DNA of 64,000 nt. Source: an uncultured Bacteroidales bacterium. Lineage in GTDB: Bacteria; Bacteroidota; Bacteroidia; Bacteroidales; WCHB1-69. Positions 34,041 to 43,379 of this stretch are shown here, piece after piece. Location of the stretch: positions 1 through 64,000 of the forward strand of contig CAJOFJ010000007.1 in assembly GCA_905233625.1 (NCBI GenBank), read 5' to 3'. Under the pieces are notes generated by a model. It did not search any database and had not been told where the DNA came from. It saw nothing but the letters and a program-made list of their open reading frames with translations. Position 1 is the stretch's first letter. Each line of letters starts with the position of its first letter. The translations under genes were made by a program, and so were the position numbers.

Positions 34041-35384
34041 TTAGTAGGCGATGCCCTGAGCGATCATAGCGTCAGCAACCTTGATGAAACCGGCGATGTT
34101 GGCACCCTTGACATAGTTGATGTAACCATTCTTTTCAGTACCATATTTCACACAGTTAGCGTGGATGCTGTTCATGATGCCGTGCAGTTTTTCGTCAACT
34201 TCTTCACGGGTCCATGACAGGTGCATTGCGTTCTGGCTCATTTCGAGACCTGAAGTAGCAACACCACCGGCGTTAGCAGCCTTGCCAGGAGCGAAGGAAA
34301 CTTTCTTCTTCTGCAGAGCGGCAACTGCGTCAGCGGTGCAACCCATGTTAGAAACTTCAACAACGTATTTAACCTTGTTTTCGATCAGTTTCTTGGCATC
34401 GTCACCATTCAGCTCGTTCTGGATAGCGCAAGTCATAGCGATTTCGCAAGGAACTTCCCAAACTTTTTTACCCTTCACGAACTTAGCTGATTTGAACTTC
34501 TTAGCGAAAGGTTCAACAACGTTGTTACGGGTAGCGTTCAGTTCGTCCATGTAAGCGATCTTTTCGGGAGTGGTGATACCTTCTTCGTCGATGATGTAAC
34601 CATCAGGACCAGAGATAGCCACCAATTTAGCACCGAGTTCAGCCAGCTTCAGGGCAGTACCCCAAGCCACGTTACCGAAACCGGAGATGATGCAGCGTTT
34701 GCCAGCCAGTTTGTCTTTCTTAGCGGCCAACATGCCTTCCAAGAAATAAACAGCACCGAAACCGGTAGCTTCGGGACGGATCAGAGAGCCACCCCATTCC
34801 AGACCTTTACCGGTCAAAACGCCAACGTGCTCGCCACGGAGTCTCTTGTACTGACCATACATGAAACCGATTTCGCGGCCACCAACGCCGATGTCACCAG
34901 CGGGAACGTCAGTGTCAGCACCAATGTATTTCTGCAGTTCAGTCATGAAAGCCTGGCAGAAACGCATCACTTCACCTTCTGATTTGCCTTTAGGATCGAA
35001 GTCAGAACCACCTTTACCACCGCCCATAGGCAGAGTAGTCAGTGAGTTTTTGAAAGTCTGCTCGAAAGCAAGGAACTTCATGGTGTCTTCAGTCACAGTC
35101 GGATGGAAACGGATACCACCTTTGTAGGGTCCGATAGCCATGTTGTGCTGAACACGGTAACCGCGGTTTACTTGGATTTCACCCTTATCGTCAACCCAGG
35201 TAACTTTGAATTTCACAATTCTTTCGGGTTCCAGAATTCTTTCAACGATTTTGTAGTGATCGTATTTAGGATGTTCATTCACGAAATCGCAAATGGTTTC
35301 CAGAACTTCGGTTGCAGCCTGAATGTACAGAGGTTGACCCGGATTTTTTGCCGTTACGTCGGCTACTAATTTTTTAAGATCCAT
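34041..35384 (-). CDS. gdhA: NADP-type glutamate dehydrogenase
   Basis: 447 residues, the hexameric small form. It makes glutamate from 2-oxoglutarate and ammonia. Seen: the substrate segment GYRVQHNMAIGPYKGGIRFHP, the catalytic Lys in PMGGGKGGSDFDPKG, DIGVGGREIGFM, and the nucleotide fold GFGNVAWGTALKLAELGAK with the downstream region typical of the anabolic NADP enzymes. Very regular codon choice, as in highly expressed genes. Monocistronic. Confidence 0.95.
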   Translation of the reverse strand: MDLKKLVADVTAKNPGQPLYIQAATEVLETICDFVNEHPKYDHYKIVERILEPERIVKFKVTWVDDKGEIQVNRGYRVQHNMAIGPYKGGIRFHPTVTEDTMKFLAFEQTFKNSLTTLPMGGGKGGSDFDPKGKSEGEVMRFCQAFMTELQKYIGADTDVPAGDIGVGGREIGFMYGQYKRLRGEHVGVLTGKGLEWGGSLIRPEATGFGAVYFLEGMLAAKKDKLAGKRCIISGFGNVAWGTALKLAELGAKLVAISGPDGYIIDEEGITTPEKIAYMDELNATRNNVVEPFAKKFKSAKFVKGKKVWEVPCEIAMTCAIQNELNGDDAKKLIENKVKYVVEVSNMGCTADAVAALQKKKVSFAPGKAANAGGVATSGLEMSQNAMHLSWTREEVDEKLHGIMNSIHANCVKYGTEKNGYINYVKGANIAGFIKVADAMIAQGIAY

Positions 35385-35425
35385 ACTAATTATATTTAAA
35401 AGGTTAGTGTTAAATTTTGCGACTG

Positions 35426-35433
35426 CAAAGGTA
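35426..35433 (-). promoter_or_regulatory. -7 element of gdhA
   Basis: Minus-strand TACCTTTG followed by CAG, identical to the element of the M16 protease gene. Confidence 0.6.
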
Positions 35434-35475
35434 GGAATATTTTATGATATTTCCCACTTTTTTTGAAAATAAATT

Positions 35476-35844
35476 TTATGATTTGAAAATAAAATATACG
35501 GCCAGCACCAGGAAGATGAAACCGATGAGATGGTTATATGTAAAATGCTGATTCTTAAATAATAAGATAGAGAAAATAGAGAATACGGTCAAGGTGATGA
35601 CCTCCTGTATGACCTTTAGCTGCCAGATGGAAAACGGCCCTCCGTTCTCGATAAAGCCTATTTTGTTGGCAGGAACTTGAAAACAATATTCGAAAAATGC
35701 AAGTCCCCAGCTAAATAATATGATCAATGGCAAACCCAAATTGTTGAACCAGCTGAAATCTTTGAGTTTCAGGTGGCCGTACCAGGCGAAGGTCATGAAA
35801 ATATTGGAGATGATCAGCAGTACGATGGTGTAAACAGCTTTCAT
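35476..35844 (-). CDS. DUF486 family membrane protein
   Basis: 122 residues, four membrane helices (about 5-22, 36-54, 75-95, 100-119). The segments SNIFMTFAWYGHLK, WGLAFFEYCFQVPANKIG and LKVIQEVITLTVFSIFS are hallmarks of DUF486, a small group within the drug/metabolite transporter superfamily. Substrate unknown. Follows recJ by 33 nt on the same strand, so it may be read through from the recJ promoter. Confidence 0.85.
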   Translation of the reverse strand: MKAVYTIVLLIISNIFMTFAWYGHLKLKDFSWFNNLGLPLIILFSWGLAFFEYCFQVPANKIGFIENGGPFSIWQLKVIQEVITLTVFSIFSILLFKNQHFTYNHLIGFIFLVLAVYFIFKS

Positions 35845-35877
35845 GCAGGTTGAAGAAGTTTGGAGTTGAGTTGGGAA

Positions 35878-37650
35878 TTACTGTTCGCTTGCCCGTATAT
35901 CCTTGATATTCAATTGTATGGTGGTTTTGTTGTTCCAGGTGTTTTCTTCCACATGGTACACAATGTCGAATTTTTTCTTGTTGGTGATCAGGTCGAATTT
36001 CTCGTTCAGGTTGTAGCCAATACCGTCAAAAGGCACGGTGGCCTTGTCGGGATAAAGCACGCGCATTTTGATGTGTTTTCCCTTGTTGCCGACGACTTTG
36101 CCGCTTCCATCTTCCACCACACCGTTGGTCTGGAAAACCGGAGCCATGTTGCCGGGACCGAAGGGGGCGAAACGGTTCAGGTTGGCCACGAAGCCTGGGG
36201 TGATTTCCGATAAATCCAGCGGGAGGTCCACATTGATTTCAGGGATATAGGCGTCTTCGTCCAAATTTTCGGCCACGTATTGTTCAAATCTTTCAGTGAA
36301 TTCTTCCAGATTTTCCTCTTTCATGGAAAGTCCAGCGGCGAATTTGTGTCCACCGAAGTCTTCCAGCAGGTCGGAGCAACTGTCGATGCCTTCGTAAATG
36401 TTGAATTCCTTCACTGAACGGGCAGAGCCGGTAATCAGTCCGTTGGAGGAGCGGGTAAGTACAATAGTGGGTTTGTAGAATTCCTCTACCAGACGTGAGG
36501 CGACGATACCGATAATACCCTTGAACCAGTTGGGATTGTATATGACAATGCTTTTGCGTTTCTCATATTCGTGGCTGGTTTTGATGGTTTGGATGGCCTC
36601 TTCGGTGGCGTTGCGGTCTTTCTCCTTGCGGGCCTCGTTCTGGGTGTTGATGGTGTTGCCGATATCGGCGGACTTATCCTCGTCTTCCACAATGAACAAT
36701 CTCACCGATTCCTTGCCGCTTTTCATTCTGCCGGCGGCGTTGATGCGCGGACCGACATAAAACACCAAGTCGGTGATAGAGATCACCCGGCTGAAGATGG
36801 TTTCTTCTTTCAGCGGGAAATGAATCTTGATGCCAGCCTGTTCCAGGATGGATTTGATGCCCATGCGGGGGAACTTATTGATGATTTCGAGTCCGTAGTG
36901 GGCCAGAATTCTGTTTTCGCCAGTGATGGCAACAATGTCGGAGGCAATGCTGATGGCCACCAAGTCCATACGCGAGAGCCAAAGCTCGTCGGGCAGGTCA
37001 AACTGTTTGCAGTAACCCTGTATCAATTTGAAGCCGACGCCGCAGCCGGACAATTCCTTGTAGGGGTAGGGGCAGTCTTTGCGTTTGGGGTCGAGCACAG
37101 CCACCGCGTTGGGCAGCGCGTCGCCCTCAAGATGATGGTCACAAACAATGACATCGATGCCGTATTTGTTGGCGATATCCACCTTGTCGTTGGCCTTGAT
37201 GCCGCAGTCCAGAGAAATCAGCAGGTCAACACCTTTTTCATAGCAGTATTCCACTCCTTCTTCGGAGATGCCGTAGCCTTCCAGATAGCGGTCGGGAATG
37301 TAAAAGTCCACGAATTTGGAGGCATCCGCTCCGATGATTTCGCACAAAAATGAGTACAGCAGTGCCACAGCGGAGGTGCCATCCACGTCGTAGTCGCCGT
37401 AAACCATGATTTTTTCGTTGTTGATAACCGCCCGTGAGAGTCGCTCCACGGCCTTGTCCATGTCCTTCATCAGGAAGGGGTCATGCAACTTGGCGATGTC
37501 GGGGTTGAAAAAATCGTTTGCCTGCTCAACGCTTGTAATACCGCGGGAAATCAATAATTGTGCCAAAGGTTTCTCAATGGCAAGACGTTTACTCAAATCT
37601 TCCGCTAGCGACTCATCAGGTAGATCAGACGTAATCCATCTCTTATTCAT
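35878..37650 (-). CDS. recJ: Single-stranded-DNA-specific exonuclease RecJ
   Basis: 590 residues. 5'-3' exonuclease on single strands in recombination and mismatch repair. DHH-family motifs: MVYGDYDVDGTSAVAL near residue 80, SLDCGIKAND, IVCDHHLEGDALPNAVAVLDP, then NAAGRM in the second part, and the DHHA1 segment GSARSVKEFNIYEG and GGHKFAAGLSM. A C-terminal OB-like region completes it (GPGNMAPVFQTNGVVEDG). Length normal for Bacteroidota. Confidence 0.94.
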   Translation of the reverse strand: MNKRWITSDLPDESLAEDLSKRLAIEKPLAQLLISRGITSVEQANDFFNPDIAKLHDPFLMKDMDKAVERLSRAVINNEKIMVYGDYDVDGTSAVALLYSFLCEIIGADASKFVDFYIPDRYLEGYGISEEGVEYCYEKGVDLLISLDCGIKANDKVDIANKYGIDVIVCDHHLEGDALPNAVAVLDPKRKDCPYPYKELSGCGVGFKLIQGYCKQFDLPDELWLSRMDLVAISIASDIVAITGENRILAHYGLEIINKFPRMGIKSILEQAGIKIHFPLKEETIFSRVISITDLVFYVGPRINAAGRMKSGKESVRLFIVEDEDKSADIGNTINTQNEARKEKDRNATEEAIQTIKTSHEYEKRKSIVIYNPNWFKGIIGIVASRLVEEFYKPTIVLTRSSNGLITGSARSVKEFNIYEGIDSCSDLLEDFGGHKFAAGLSMKEENLEEFTERFEQYVAENLDEDAYIPEINVDLPLDLSEITPGFVANLNRFAPFGPGNMAPVFQTNGVVEDGSGKVVGNKGKHIKMRVLYPDKATVPFDGIGYNLNEKFDLITNKKKFDIVYHVEENTWNNKTTIQLNIKDIRASEQ

Positions 37651-37676
37651 TTTTTTGTATATTTTATTTAAGGTCG

Positions 37677-37684
37677 CAAATATA
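37677..37684 (-). promoter_or_regulatory. -7 element of recJ
   Basis: Minus-strand TATATTTG about 30 nt before the recJ ATG. Confidence 0.55.
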
Positions 37685-37759
37685 CAAAAAAAAATGATAG
37701 GAGCGTCAGTTTTCTATAATTTTTTTAATTTTAAAAAATGAAAAGAGAATTGTAAATTT

Positions 37760-39208
37760 CTATAATTTCATTTTTTTCTCAATTTCGTCGATGGCGAGTT
37801 TGATTTTTTTGTCGGTTTCGTACAAGTTGTTGATGGTACGGCAGGCGTGCAACACGGTGGCATGGTCTTTGTTTCCGCAGTAGGCTCCGATATTAGAGAG
37901 AGGCAGTTTGGTGTATTTCTTGGCGAAATACATGCTCAGCTGACGGGCTTGCACAATTTCCCTCTTGCGGGTTTTGGCGTTGATCATGTCAATGGAGATG
38001 TGGAAATAGTCGCAGATGACTTTTTGGATATATTCGATGGAAATCTCCTTGGCCGTGCTCTTGACATATTTGTCGATCATCTCTTTGGCGAGGTCTACGG
38101 TGATGGCTTTGCGGTTGAGCGAGGCCTGGGCCAGGATGGCAATCATGGCGCCTTCCAGCTCTCGTGTGTTGGAGGTGATACGCAGTGCCAGATAGTCGAT
38201 GACTTCGTCGGGAAATTCTATGCCGTTGTTTTCCAGTTTCTTGCGCAAAATGGCGATACGGGTCTCCAAATCAGGAACTTGCAAATCGGCGGTCAAACCC
38301 CATTTGAAGCGTGACAGCAGGCGGGGTTCGAAGCCGGTGATCTCTACCGGAGACTTGTCGGCGGTGATGACAATTTGTTTGCCCTTTTGGTGCAGGTGGT
38401 TGAAAATGTGGAAGAACGCTTCCTGGGTTTTGCCTTTTCCGCCGGCGATGAATTGGATGTCATCAATAATGAGCACATCCACCGACTGGTAGAAAAAGAT
38501 GAAGTCCTGGATGTTGCCGTTCTTCACCGATTCGATATATTGCTGGAAGAAAAGGTCGGAGTTGACATATAACACAGTCTTGTCGGGATGGTTCACCTTG
38601 GTTTGCAGACCGATAGCGTGAGCCAAATGGGTTTTCCCCAAACCTACCTCGGAATAGATGAACAAGGGGTTGAAGGCGGTGCCGCCGGGATTTTTGGCGA
38701 TGGCCCAGCCTGCAGAGCGCGCCAGTCGGTTGCAATCACCCTCAATGTAATTGTCGAAATTCAGGGACTCGATCAGGTTGGAGTTGATTTTCTGTTTTTT
38801 CAGTCCCGGTGCCACAAAGGGATTGGGGATGACCTTGTTGGGGGTGTTGTATACGTCGATAGGGGGCTTGACCGCCGGATTGTTGACTGCCGGGCGGTAG
38901 CTGGAGGGGAGGGTGATGGTTTTGGACTGTTCGGGAACAGTCTGTTTTTCCATCAGTACCTTGTATTGCAGTTTGCCGGTAACGCCAAGTTCCCGCTTAA
39001 TCACTTTCTTTAAAAGGTTGACATAATGTTCTTCCAGCCATTCGTAAAACAGGTGGCTGGGGAGTTGTATGACCAGTGTCGAGTTCTCGAGAGCTACAGG
39101 CACGATGGGCTCAAACCATGTCTTATAGGCGGTGTCATCCACGTTGTCTTTGATAATGGCCAGACAATTCTCCCAAACCGCTTTATAATCCTTCGTAACC
39201 GTGTTCAT
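37760..39208 (-). CDS. dnaA: Chromosomal replication initiator protein DnaA
   Basis: 482 residues. Binds DnaA boxes and opens oriC. Domain I at the N-terminus (VWENCLAIIKDNVDDTAYKTWFEPI), a variable linker (about 90-145), the AAA+ domain with Walker A EVGLGKTHLAHAIG and Walker B VLIIDDIQFIAGG, and a DNA-binding domain IV ending in KDHATVLHACRTI. On the minus strand next to recJ; dnaN and the usual origin neighbours are not in the window. Confidence 0.95.
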   Translation of the reverse strand: MNTVTKDYKAVWENCLAIIKDNVDDTAYKTWFEPIVPVALENSTLVIQLPSHLFYEWLEEHYVNLLKKVIKRELGVTGKLQYKVLMEKQTVPEQSKTITLPSSYRPAVNNPAVKPPIDVYNTPNKVIPNPFVAPGLKKQKINSNLIESLNFDNYIEGDCNRLARSAGWAIAKNPGGTAFNPLFIYSEVGLGKTHLAHAIGLQTKVNHPDKTVLYVNSDLFFQQYIESVKNGNIQDFIFFYQSVDVLIIDDIQFIAGGKGKTQEAFFHIFNHLHQKGKQIVITADKSPVEITGFEPRLLSRFKWGLTADLQVPDLETRIAILRKKLENNGIEFPDEVIDYLALRITSNTRELEGAMIAILAQASLNRKAITVDLAKEMIDKYVKSTAKEISIEYIQKVICDYFHISIDMINAKTRKREIVQARQLSMYFAKKYTKLPLSNIGAYCGNKDHATVLHACRTINNLYETDKKIKLAIDEIEKKMKL

Positions 39209-39270
39209 CGTTTCTGTGTATTTTTAGATTGTTTGATGATGTTCTACCTTGTTGAATTAGAAGATATTAA

Positions 39271-39278
39271 CAAAAATA
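39271..39278 (-). promoter_or_regulatory. Possible -7 element of dnaA
   Basis: Minus-strand TATTTTTG, 63 nt upstream of the dnaA ATG. Confidence 0.45.
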
Positions 39279-39521
39279 ACATCTTCGTTTTTTGATGATA
39301 CAAAAATCAACAAAAAAAAGTTAGAAAAAATAAAAATCAACACTTGACTTTTAAAAAACTTTGTATATAGAAAAATGCGCTTTTCCGAGGATTCGTGTTG
39401 CAAAGTGTTTTGATTCAGGGGTATAGACTTTTGAGAAGAGGGAAAAATTATTTATTTATTTGATTGACAATTGGTTATAATAATATTTATCAACAATAGT
39501 TCTTGTGAATTGAATTTTCTG

Positions 39522-39529
39522 TATCTTTG
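39522..39529 (+). promoter_or_regulatory. -7 element of the lipoprotein gene
   Basis: TATCTTTG followed by CA, about 50 nt upstream of 39582. Confidence 0.6.
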
Positions 39530-39581
39530 CATTTTCAATGCAAAGACAACACTATTATATTAATCATTAAAATTATATGCT

Positions 39582-40049
39582 ATGAAAAAATTTTTACTCG
39601 TTGTTGCAGCTGTTGCAATGGTTTTTTCTTTTAGTTCCTGTAAAAAAAATGCTTCCAAATATGGTGGCACTTACGTGGGAACTTACCAATTCTTCAAGTA
39701 CAATTCGGAAACGGGAACTAATGAACAGGATGGTGCTGTTCAAAATGGCAAAAAAGTTCCTGTGCTTCAGATTACCGACGACAGAGTTCAGTTATACGGG
39801 ATTATTGGCTTGGACAGAATTTCAGATGGTCAATATAAAACCGTGACATCCGGAGAACTGGCCAAATCATTGTTGATGATGGTGGGCGTTTCAGAAGACA
39901 GAGCTGAAAGAGTGAAAGACATTACTTTTACTGCCGATTTCAGCAGTTCAAACCATTTGTCCTATACGATGAATTATGAATTGGAAATTCTGAATGGCCT
40001 TACTTCGGTAGAAATTCACATTCTGAAGTTCGAAGGTGACAAACAATAG
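39582..40049 (+). CDS. Small lipoprotein of unknown function
   Basis: 155 residues. Signal peptide with lipobox (FSFSSC, Cys-20), followed by KKNASKYGGTYVGTYQF. The remainder reads as alternating strands (GTYVGTYQFFKY, VPVLQITDDRVQLYGIIG, LSYTMNYELEI) and could be a small barrel or lipocalin-like fold; that is only an impression. Fifty nt upstream of the T9SS cargo gene, possibly co-transcribed with it. Confidence 0.75.
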   Translation: MKKFLLVVAAVAMVFSFSSCKKNASKYGGTYVGTYQFFKYNSETGTNEQDGAVQNGKKVPVLQITDDRVQLYGIIGLDRISDGQYKTVTSGELAKSLLMMVGVSEDRAERVKDITFTADFSSSNHLSYTMNYELEILNGLTSVEIHILKFEGDKQ

Positions 40050-40099
40050 TTCTCCACGATACAAGTATCGCTTATTATTAATGTAAATAATACTAAAGT

Positions 40100-41929
40100 A
40101 TGAAAAAAATAAGTTTACTTTTAGCAAGTTTTATTCTTTGCGTGACCTTTGGTTATGGACAAGAAATCGTGACCGCATGGACCTTTGACGGACTTACAGG
40201 TACCAACACCGGAGCATCTGGTACAGAAAAGGTTGTCTCAGCCAATAGTGAATGGGGCGCAGGTACTTTCTATGCTGATGGTACTAACGGTTCCGACAAT
40301 TTGAGCAATGAAGCCGGTCCAGAAATCAATGCCTTTGCCGGTACCACCATGAATGATCCTCGTACAACTACCGATGCTTCTAAGGCTATTGCCATTGCAA
40401 ACAGTTCTGCAAATGGAAAATCTGTTGTCTTCAAATTCTCTATGACTGGTTTCCAAAATCTGCAGCTTTCATACGCAGAGCGCGGAACCGCTACTGGATT
40501 TACGACAGAAACCTGGTCTTATAGTACCGATGGTACAAGTTTTACCGTTGCAGAGACTGTCACCGGTACAAATCAGACCAATTCCAATTTTGTGTTGAGA
40601 GAAGTTACTTTTACTGCTACTGAACTGAACGATGCAGCAGTGGTTTATATTAAACTTACCGTTGACGGAGCTACCAACGCTACGGGTAATAACCGTATCG
40701 ACAATGTAGTGTTCCGTGCGAACATGGCCGGTCCTGACATTTATCCTCCCTACATTACCAGTGCAGAAGTCGTTGACTCAAACATGGTTTCATTACACTT
40801 TAACGAGGATTGCGCTCTCTCATCAGTAACCAATGTCTCTAACTACAGCTTCGATAATGGTTCAACGGTTTCTGCAGTGACAGGAAGTGGCAATGTGGTG
40901 AATGTGACGGTTACCCCCGCTTTTGACAATGGCGTTCCTTTCAATATGTTCGTTCAGGGCGTGGAGGATTTGGCTGGTAATGCGATGTTGCCAGACACAT
41001 TCTCTTTGGTTTATGGCGTTCCAGATGAGAACATTTGCGCTGATATTGCCACGCTGAGAAGCAAGTTGGATTTCTCTGGTCATGATGCCAATGTGCAAGA
41101 TGCTGTTGTATACAAATTAACCGGCTCTGTTACGGTAACCGCTACTGCCGCCTATAACAATCAGAAAATCCTCCAGGATGAGACTGGCGCTATTTTGGTG
41201 TTTGACCAAGCTAATAAACTGGGAAATCTGATGGTGGGTTACGAAATTAGTGGTATTTACTGCACCTTGACCAACTATTTCGGATTTCTGGAATTAGTTC
41301 CGACTCAGACATACGAAAGTTTAGACGATTATTACTCAGTGGTGGATCCGATGGTGATTAGCTTGTCACAATTGAATGACAACAATTTTATGATTGACCA
41401 TCAGGCTGAATTGATCGAATTGGACAATGTGACCATTACCTCTACTGGTAATTTTGCCAAGCTGAACCGTTATGATTTATCTCAAAACGGGGTGTCCGCT
41501 CCCGCTTTGTACCCCTATTTCCAGGATGCTGATTATCTGACTACACCTCCCACTCCCATTCCAACAGGTGTTGCTCAGAATATTACAGGTATCAATTTCG
41601 CTACTTCCAAGATCGGTAGCAGTAATTTTGATTTCAGATATTACATCGTTCCTCGTTCAGTCGATGATATGACTGGAATGAGCAGTGTGCCGGATTATGG
41701 CAAAATGAGAATTTCAGTGTATCCGAATCCCACTGTTGATTTTGTGACAGTGAATGACGTGGAGGCCACAGATGTTGAAATTTACGACATCAATGGCAAG
41801 AAAATCGCCACACAGAGTATGCAGAACACTAATATGGTTTCTCTGCAGGGCATGAGTGCTGGCAACTACTTCCTCCGTCTGCTGAATGACAGCGAGCTGG
41901 TGGGTACCGCAGTGGTTGTAAAGAGATAA
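40100..41929 (+). CDS. T9SS type A sorting-domain protein with Ig-like and DUF5689-like parts
   Basis: 609 residues, signal peptide 1-20. Residues about 20-210 form a jelly-roll-like N-terminal part (VVSANSEWGAGTFYADGTNG, KSVVFKFSMTGFQNLQLSYA). Residues about 215-300 are a bacterial Ig-like unit (SAEVVDSNMVSLHFNEDCAL, VQGVEDLAGNAM). Residues about 310-520 resemble DUF5689/OB-fold modules (TGSVTVTATAAYNNQKILQDETGAILVFD). The C-terminal 75 residues are a type A sorting domain (ISVYPNPTVDFVTV, EIYDINGKKI, GNYFLRLL, closing VVVKR) that directs export by the type IX system and attachment to the cell surface. Terminator directly downstream. Confidence 0.87.
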   Translation: MKKISLLLASFILCVTFGYGQEIVTAWTFDGLTGTNTGASGTEKVVSANSEWGAGTFYADGTNGSDNLSNEAGPEINAFAGTTMNDPRTTTDASKAIAIANSSANGKSVVFKFSMTGFQNLQLSYAERGTATGFTTETWSYSTDGTSFTVAETVTGTNQTNSNFVLREVTFTATELNDAAVVYIKLTVDGATNATGNNRIDNVVFRANMAGPDIYPPYITSAEVVDSNMVSLHFNEDCALSSVTNVSNYSFDNGSTVSAVTGSGNVVNVTVTPAFDNGVPFNMFVQGVEDLAGNAMLPDTFSLVYGVPDENICADIATLRSKLDFSGHDANVQDAVVYKLTGSVTVTATAAYNNQKILQDETGAILVFDQANKLGNLMVGYEISGIYCTLTNYFGFLELVPTQTYESLDDYYSVVDPMVISLSQLNDNNFMIDHQAELIELDNVTITSTGNFAKLNRYDLSQNGVSAPALYPYFQDADYLTTPPTPIPTGVAQNITGINFATSKIGSSNFDFRYYIVPRSVDDMTGMSSVPDYGKMRISVYPNPTVDFVTVNDVEATDVEIYDINGKKIATQSMQNTNMVSLQGMSAGNYFLRLLNDSELVGTAVVVKR

Positions 41930-41949
41930 TTCCCGATACAGAGAATTAA

Positions 41950-41990
41950 AAAAAAAAAGGGCCGCAGAACGGCCCCTTTTTTTTTGTCCT
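41950..41990 (+). terminator. Terminator after the T9SS cargo gene
   Basis: Stem AAGGGGCCG-type GGGCCG / CGGCCC with CAGAA loop and a nine-T run. Confidence 0.85.
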
Positions 41991-42008
41991 TAATTGCGGA
42001 AATTTCCG

Positions 42009-42016
42009 TACCTTTG
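42009..42016 (+). promoter_or_regulatory. -7 element of the YiiX-like gene
   Basis: TACCTTTG followed by CA, with TTTG at 41983-41986 a possible -33 element, inside the tail of the preceding terminator. Confidence 0.6.
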
Positions 42017-42033
42017 CAAAAAATCAAAACAGG

Positions 42034-42744
42034 ATGAAAAGAATCTGTTTATTCATTGGATTAGCATGCCTGTGCGCTTTGTCGCTAAACTCATGTCATT
42101 CGTCAGTAGTCGAAAATTATACGACAACAGTTGGTGGAGTGTCTATCCAGAACGGAGACCTGCTGTTTGTGGGCATACCGTTGGATTATCACTTGACCGA
42201 CAGTGCGGGCATGGACGATGCCATCGCTTCGGCTACAGGCAAAGACGGGGAAATCAACTATATCCACGTGGCCATCTTGGAAGTGGACGAAAATGACAGC
42301 CTTTGGGTAATTGATGCCACAATAAAACATGGGGTAGATAGACATCCATTCCGAATTTTTCTGAGTGATTTCACGTTGAAGGATGGAAGTTACCCTGTGT
42401 TGGATGTGAAGCGCCTGAAGGACAATACGGCGGCGGCCTCTTATGTGGAAAAGGCAAAAACATTTGAGGGCCGCGGCTATGACGTGTATTTCAGTCCGGA
42501 TAATGAGGAGCAATACTGCAGCGAGTTGGTGCGGAATTCGTATGTCACCGATAAAGGTGCATACTGGTTCAGTAATGCCCCGATGAATTTCAAGTCGGAG
42601 GACGGTACTTTCCCTCCGTATTGGGTGGAACTCTTTGGTCAACTGGGAGAACCGATTCCACAAGGAGTACCGGGCACCAATCCTGCCGATATGTCCAAGT
42701 CGGAATGTTTGGAGAGTGTTGGAAAGATGAAAGTTGAAAACTGA
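42034..42744 (+). CDS. YiiX-like permuted NlpC/P60 lipoprotein hydrolase
   Basis: 236 residues. Lipoprotein signal (LSLNSC, Cys-21). The circularly permuted papain-like fold is visible: NGDLLFVGIP opening, the catalytic His in INYIHVAIL, VIDATIKHGVDRHPF, and the catalytic Cys in EEQYCSELVRNSY. Such enzymes cleave peptidoglycan peptides or acyl groups; the substrate here is unknown. The last residues (MKVEN) and the TGA stop are formed by the heptamer array that follows (GATGAAAG, TTGAAAA, CTGAAAA). Confidence 0.83.
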   Translation: MKRICLFIGLACLCALSLNSCHSSVVENYTTTVGGVSIQNGDLLFVGIPLDYHLTDSAGMDDAIASATGKDGEINYIHVAILEVDENDSLWVIDATIKHGVDRHPFRIFLSDFTLKDGSYPVLDVKRLKDNTAAASYVEKAKTFEGRGYDVYFSPDNEEQYCSELVRNSYVTDKGAYWFSNAPMNFKSEDGTFPPYWVELFGQLGEPIPQGVPGTNPADMSKSECLESVGKMKVEN

Positions 42745-42763
42745 AAACTGAAAGTTGATTGTT
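42725..42763 (+). repeat. Heptamer-word island at the YiiX-like gene stop
   Basis: TGAAAG, TTGAAAA, CTGAAAA, CTGAAAG, TTGATTG; the first words are translated. Confidence 0.75.
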
Positions 42764-42816
42764 ATAGATAGGGGTTGGTGGTTTATGGAGAAATATAGTT
42801 GAAAAAATGGTGTAAT

Positions 42817-43296
42817 ATGAAAGAATTTCGGTTTAAAATATTGTCCTACAGTGTTTTGTTTATTTTATTATTGCTGGCTGTTCCGATGAGGGCACAGGAG
42901 AATAAGGGTGATCGTTTGTTAGGAACTTATCGTGTGGTAGAGCCGGAAACCAAGGAAGATTCAAAGGTTAAGATTTTCAAGACTGCCGACGGAAAGTACA
43001 AGGGTCAGGTGATATGGCTGGCGGTGCCCAATATGAAGGATGGTACTCCGAAGCGGGATATCAAAAATCCGGATCCGAAGAAGCGGAACACCCCGGGGGA
43101 CAAAATTGTACTGATGTGGGGTTTTGAGTATGATGCGGCAAAAGACATGTGGGTAAACGGGGAAATTTATGACCCCTGCCATGGCAAAACCTACAAATGC
43201 CGCTTGAATTTTGAGAGCGACACAAAACTGAAAGTCAGGGGGTATATTGGCGCCCCGGCCTTCGGCAAAAGTATGTATTGGTACAAGATTGATTAA
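42817..43296 (+). CDS. DUF2147 family secreted protein
   Basis: 159 residues. I chose ATG 42817; a TTG six codons upstream is weaker. Signal peptide 1-25 (ends MRAQE). DUF2147 features: LLGTYRVVEPETKEDSKVKIFKT, a GQVIWL segment, LMWGFEYD and NGEIYDPCHGKTYKC, closing with VRGYIGAPAFGKSMYWYK. Function unknown in the family. A perfect terminator follows at once. Confidence 0.85.
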   Translation: MKEFRFKILSYSVLFILLLLAVPMRAQENKGDRLLGTYRVVEPETKEDSKVKIFKTADGKYKGQVIWLAVPNMKDGTPKRDIKNPDPKKRNTPGDKIVLMWGFEYDAAKDMWVNGEIYDPCHGKTYKCRLNFESDTKLKVRGYIGAPAFGKSMYWYKID

Positions 43297-43300
43297 ACAA

Positions 43301-43330
43301 AAAACAGCGGCATTTTGCCGCTGTTTTTGT
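43301..43330 (+). terminator. Terminator after the DUF2147 gene
   Basis: Perfect 12-bp stem AAAACAGCGGCA / TGCCGCTGTTTT, three-T loop. Confidence 0.87.
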
Positions 43331-43334
43331 TATT

Positions 43335-43362
43335 GTAGAGACGGGGCACGCCCCGTCTCTAC
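43335..43362. repeat. GTAGAGACG palindrome, copy 1
   Basis: GTAGAGACGGGGC - AC - GCCCCGTCTCTAC, a perfect 13-bp inverted repeat with a 2-nt loop, between two convergent genes. Confidence 0.85.
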
Positions 43363-43379
43363 ATAGGTGTGATCGCACA

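Larger units (their letters stand above)
39209..39581. other. AT-rich divergent region upstream of dnaA
   Basis: 373 nt without coding potential between dnaA and a divergent lipoprotein gene. Holds the dnaA -7 element (39271-39278) and the lipoprotein gene -7 element (39522-39529). Several words near the DnaA-box consensus with one mismatch occur (for example TTATCAACA at about 39487) plus ATCAACA repeats near 39306-39342. An origin or autoregulatory role is possible but not shown. Confidence 0.35.
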
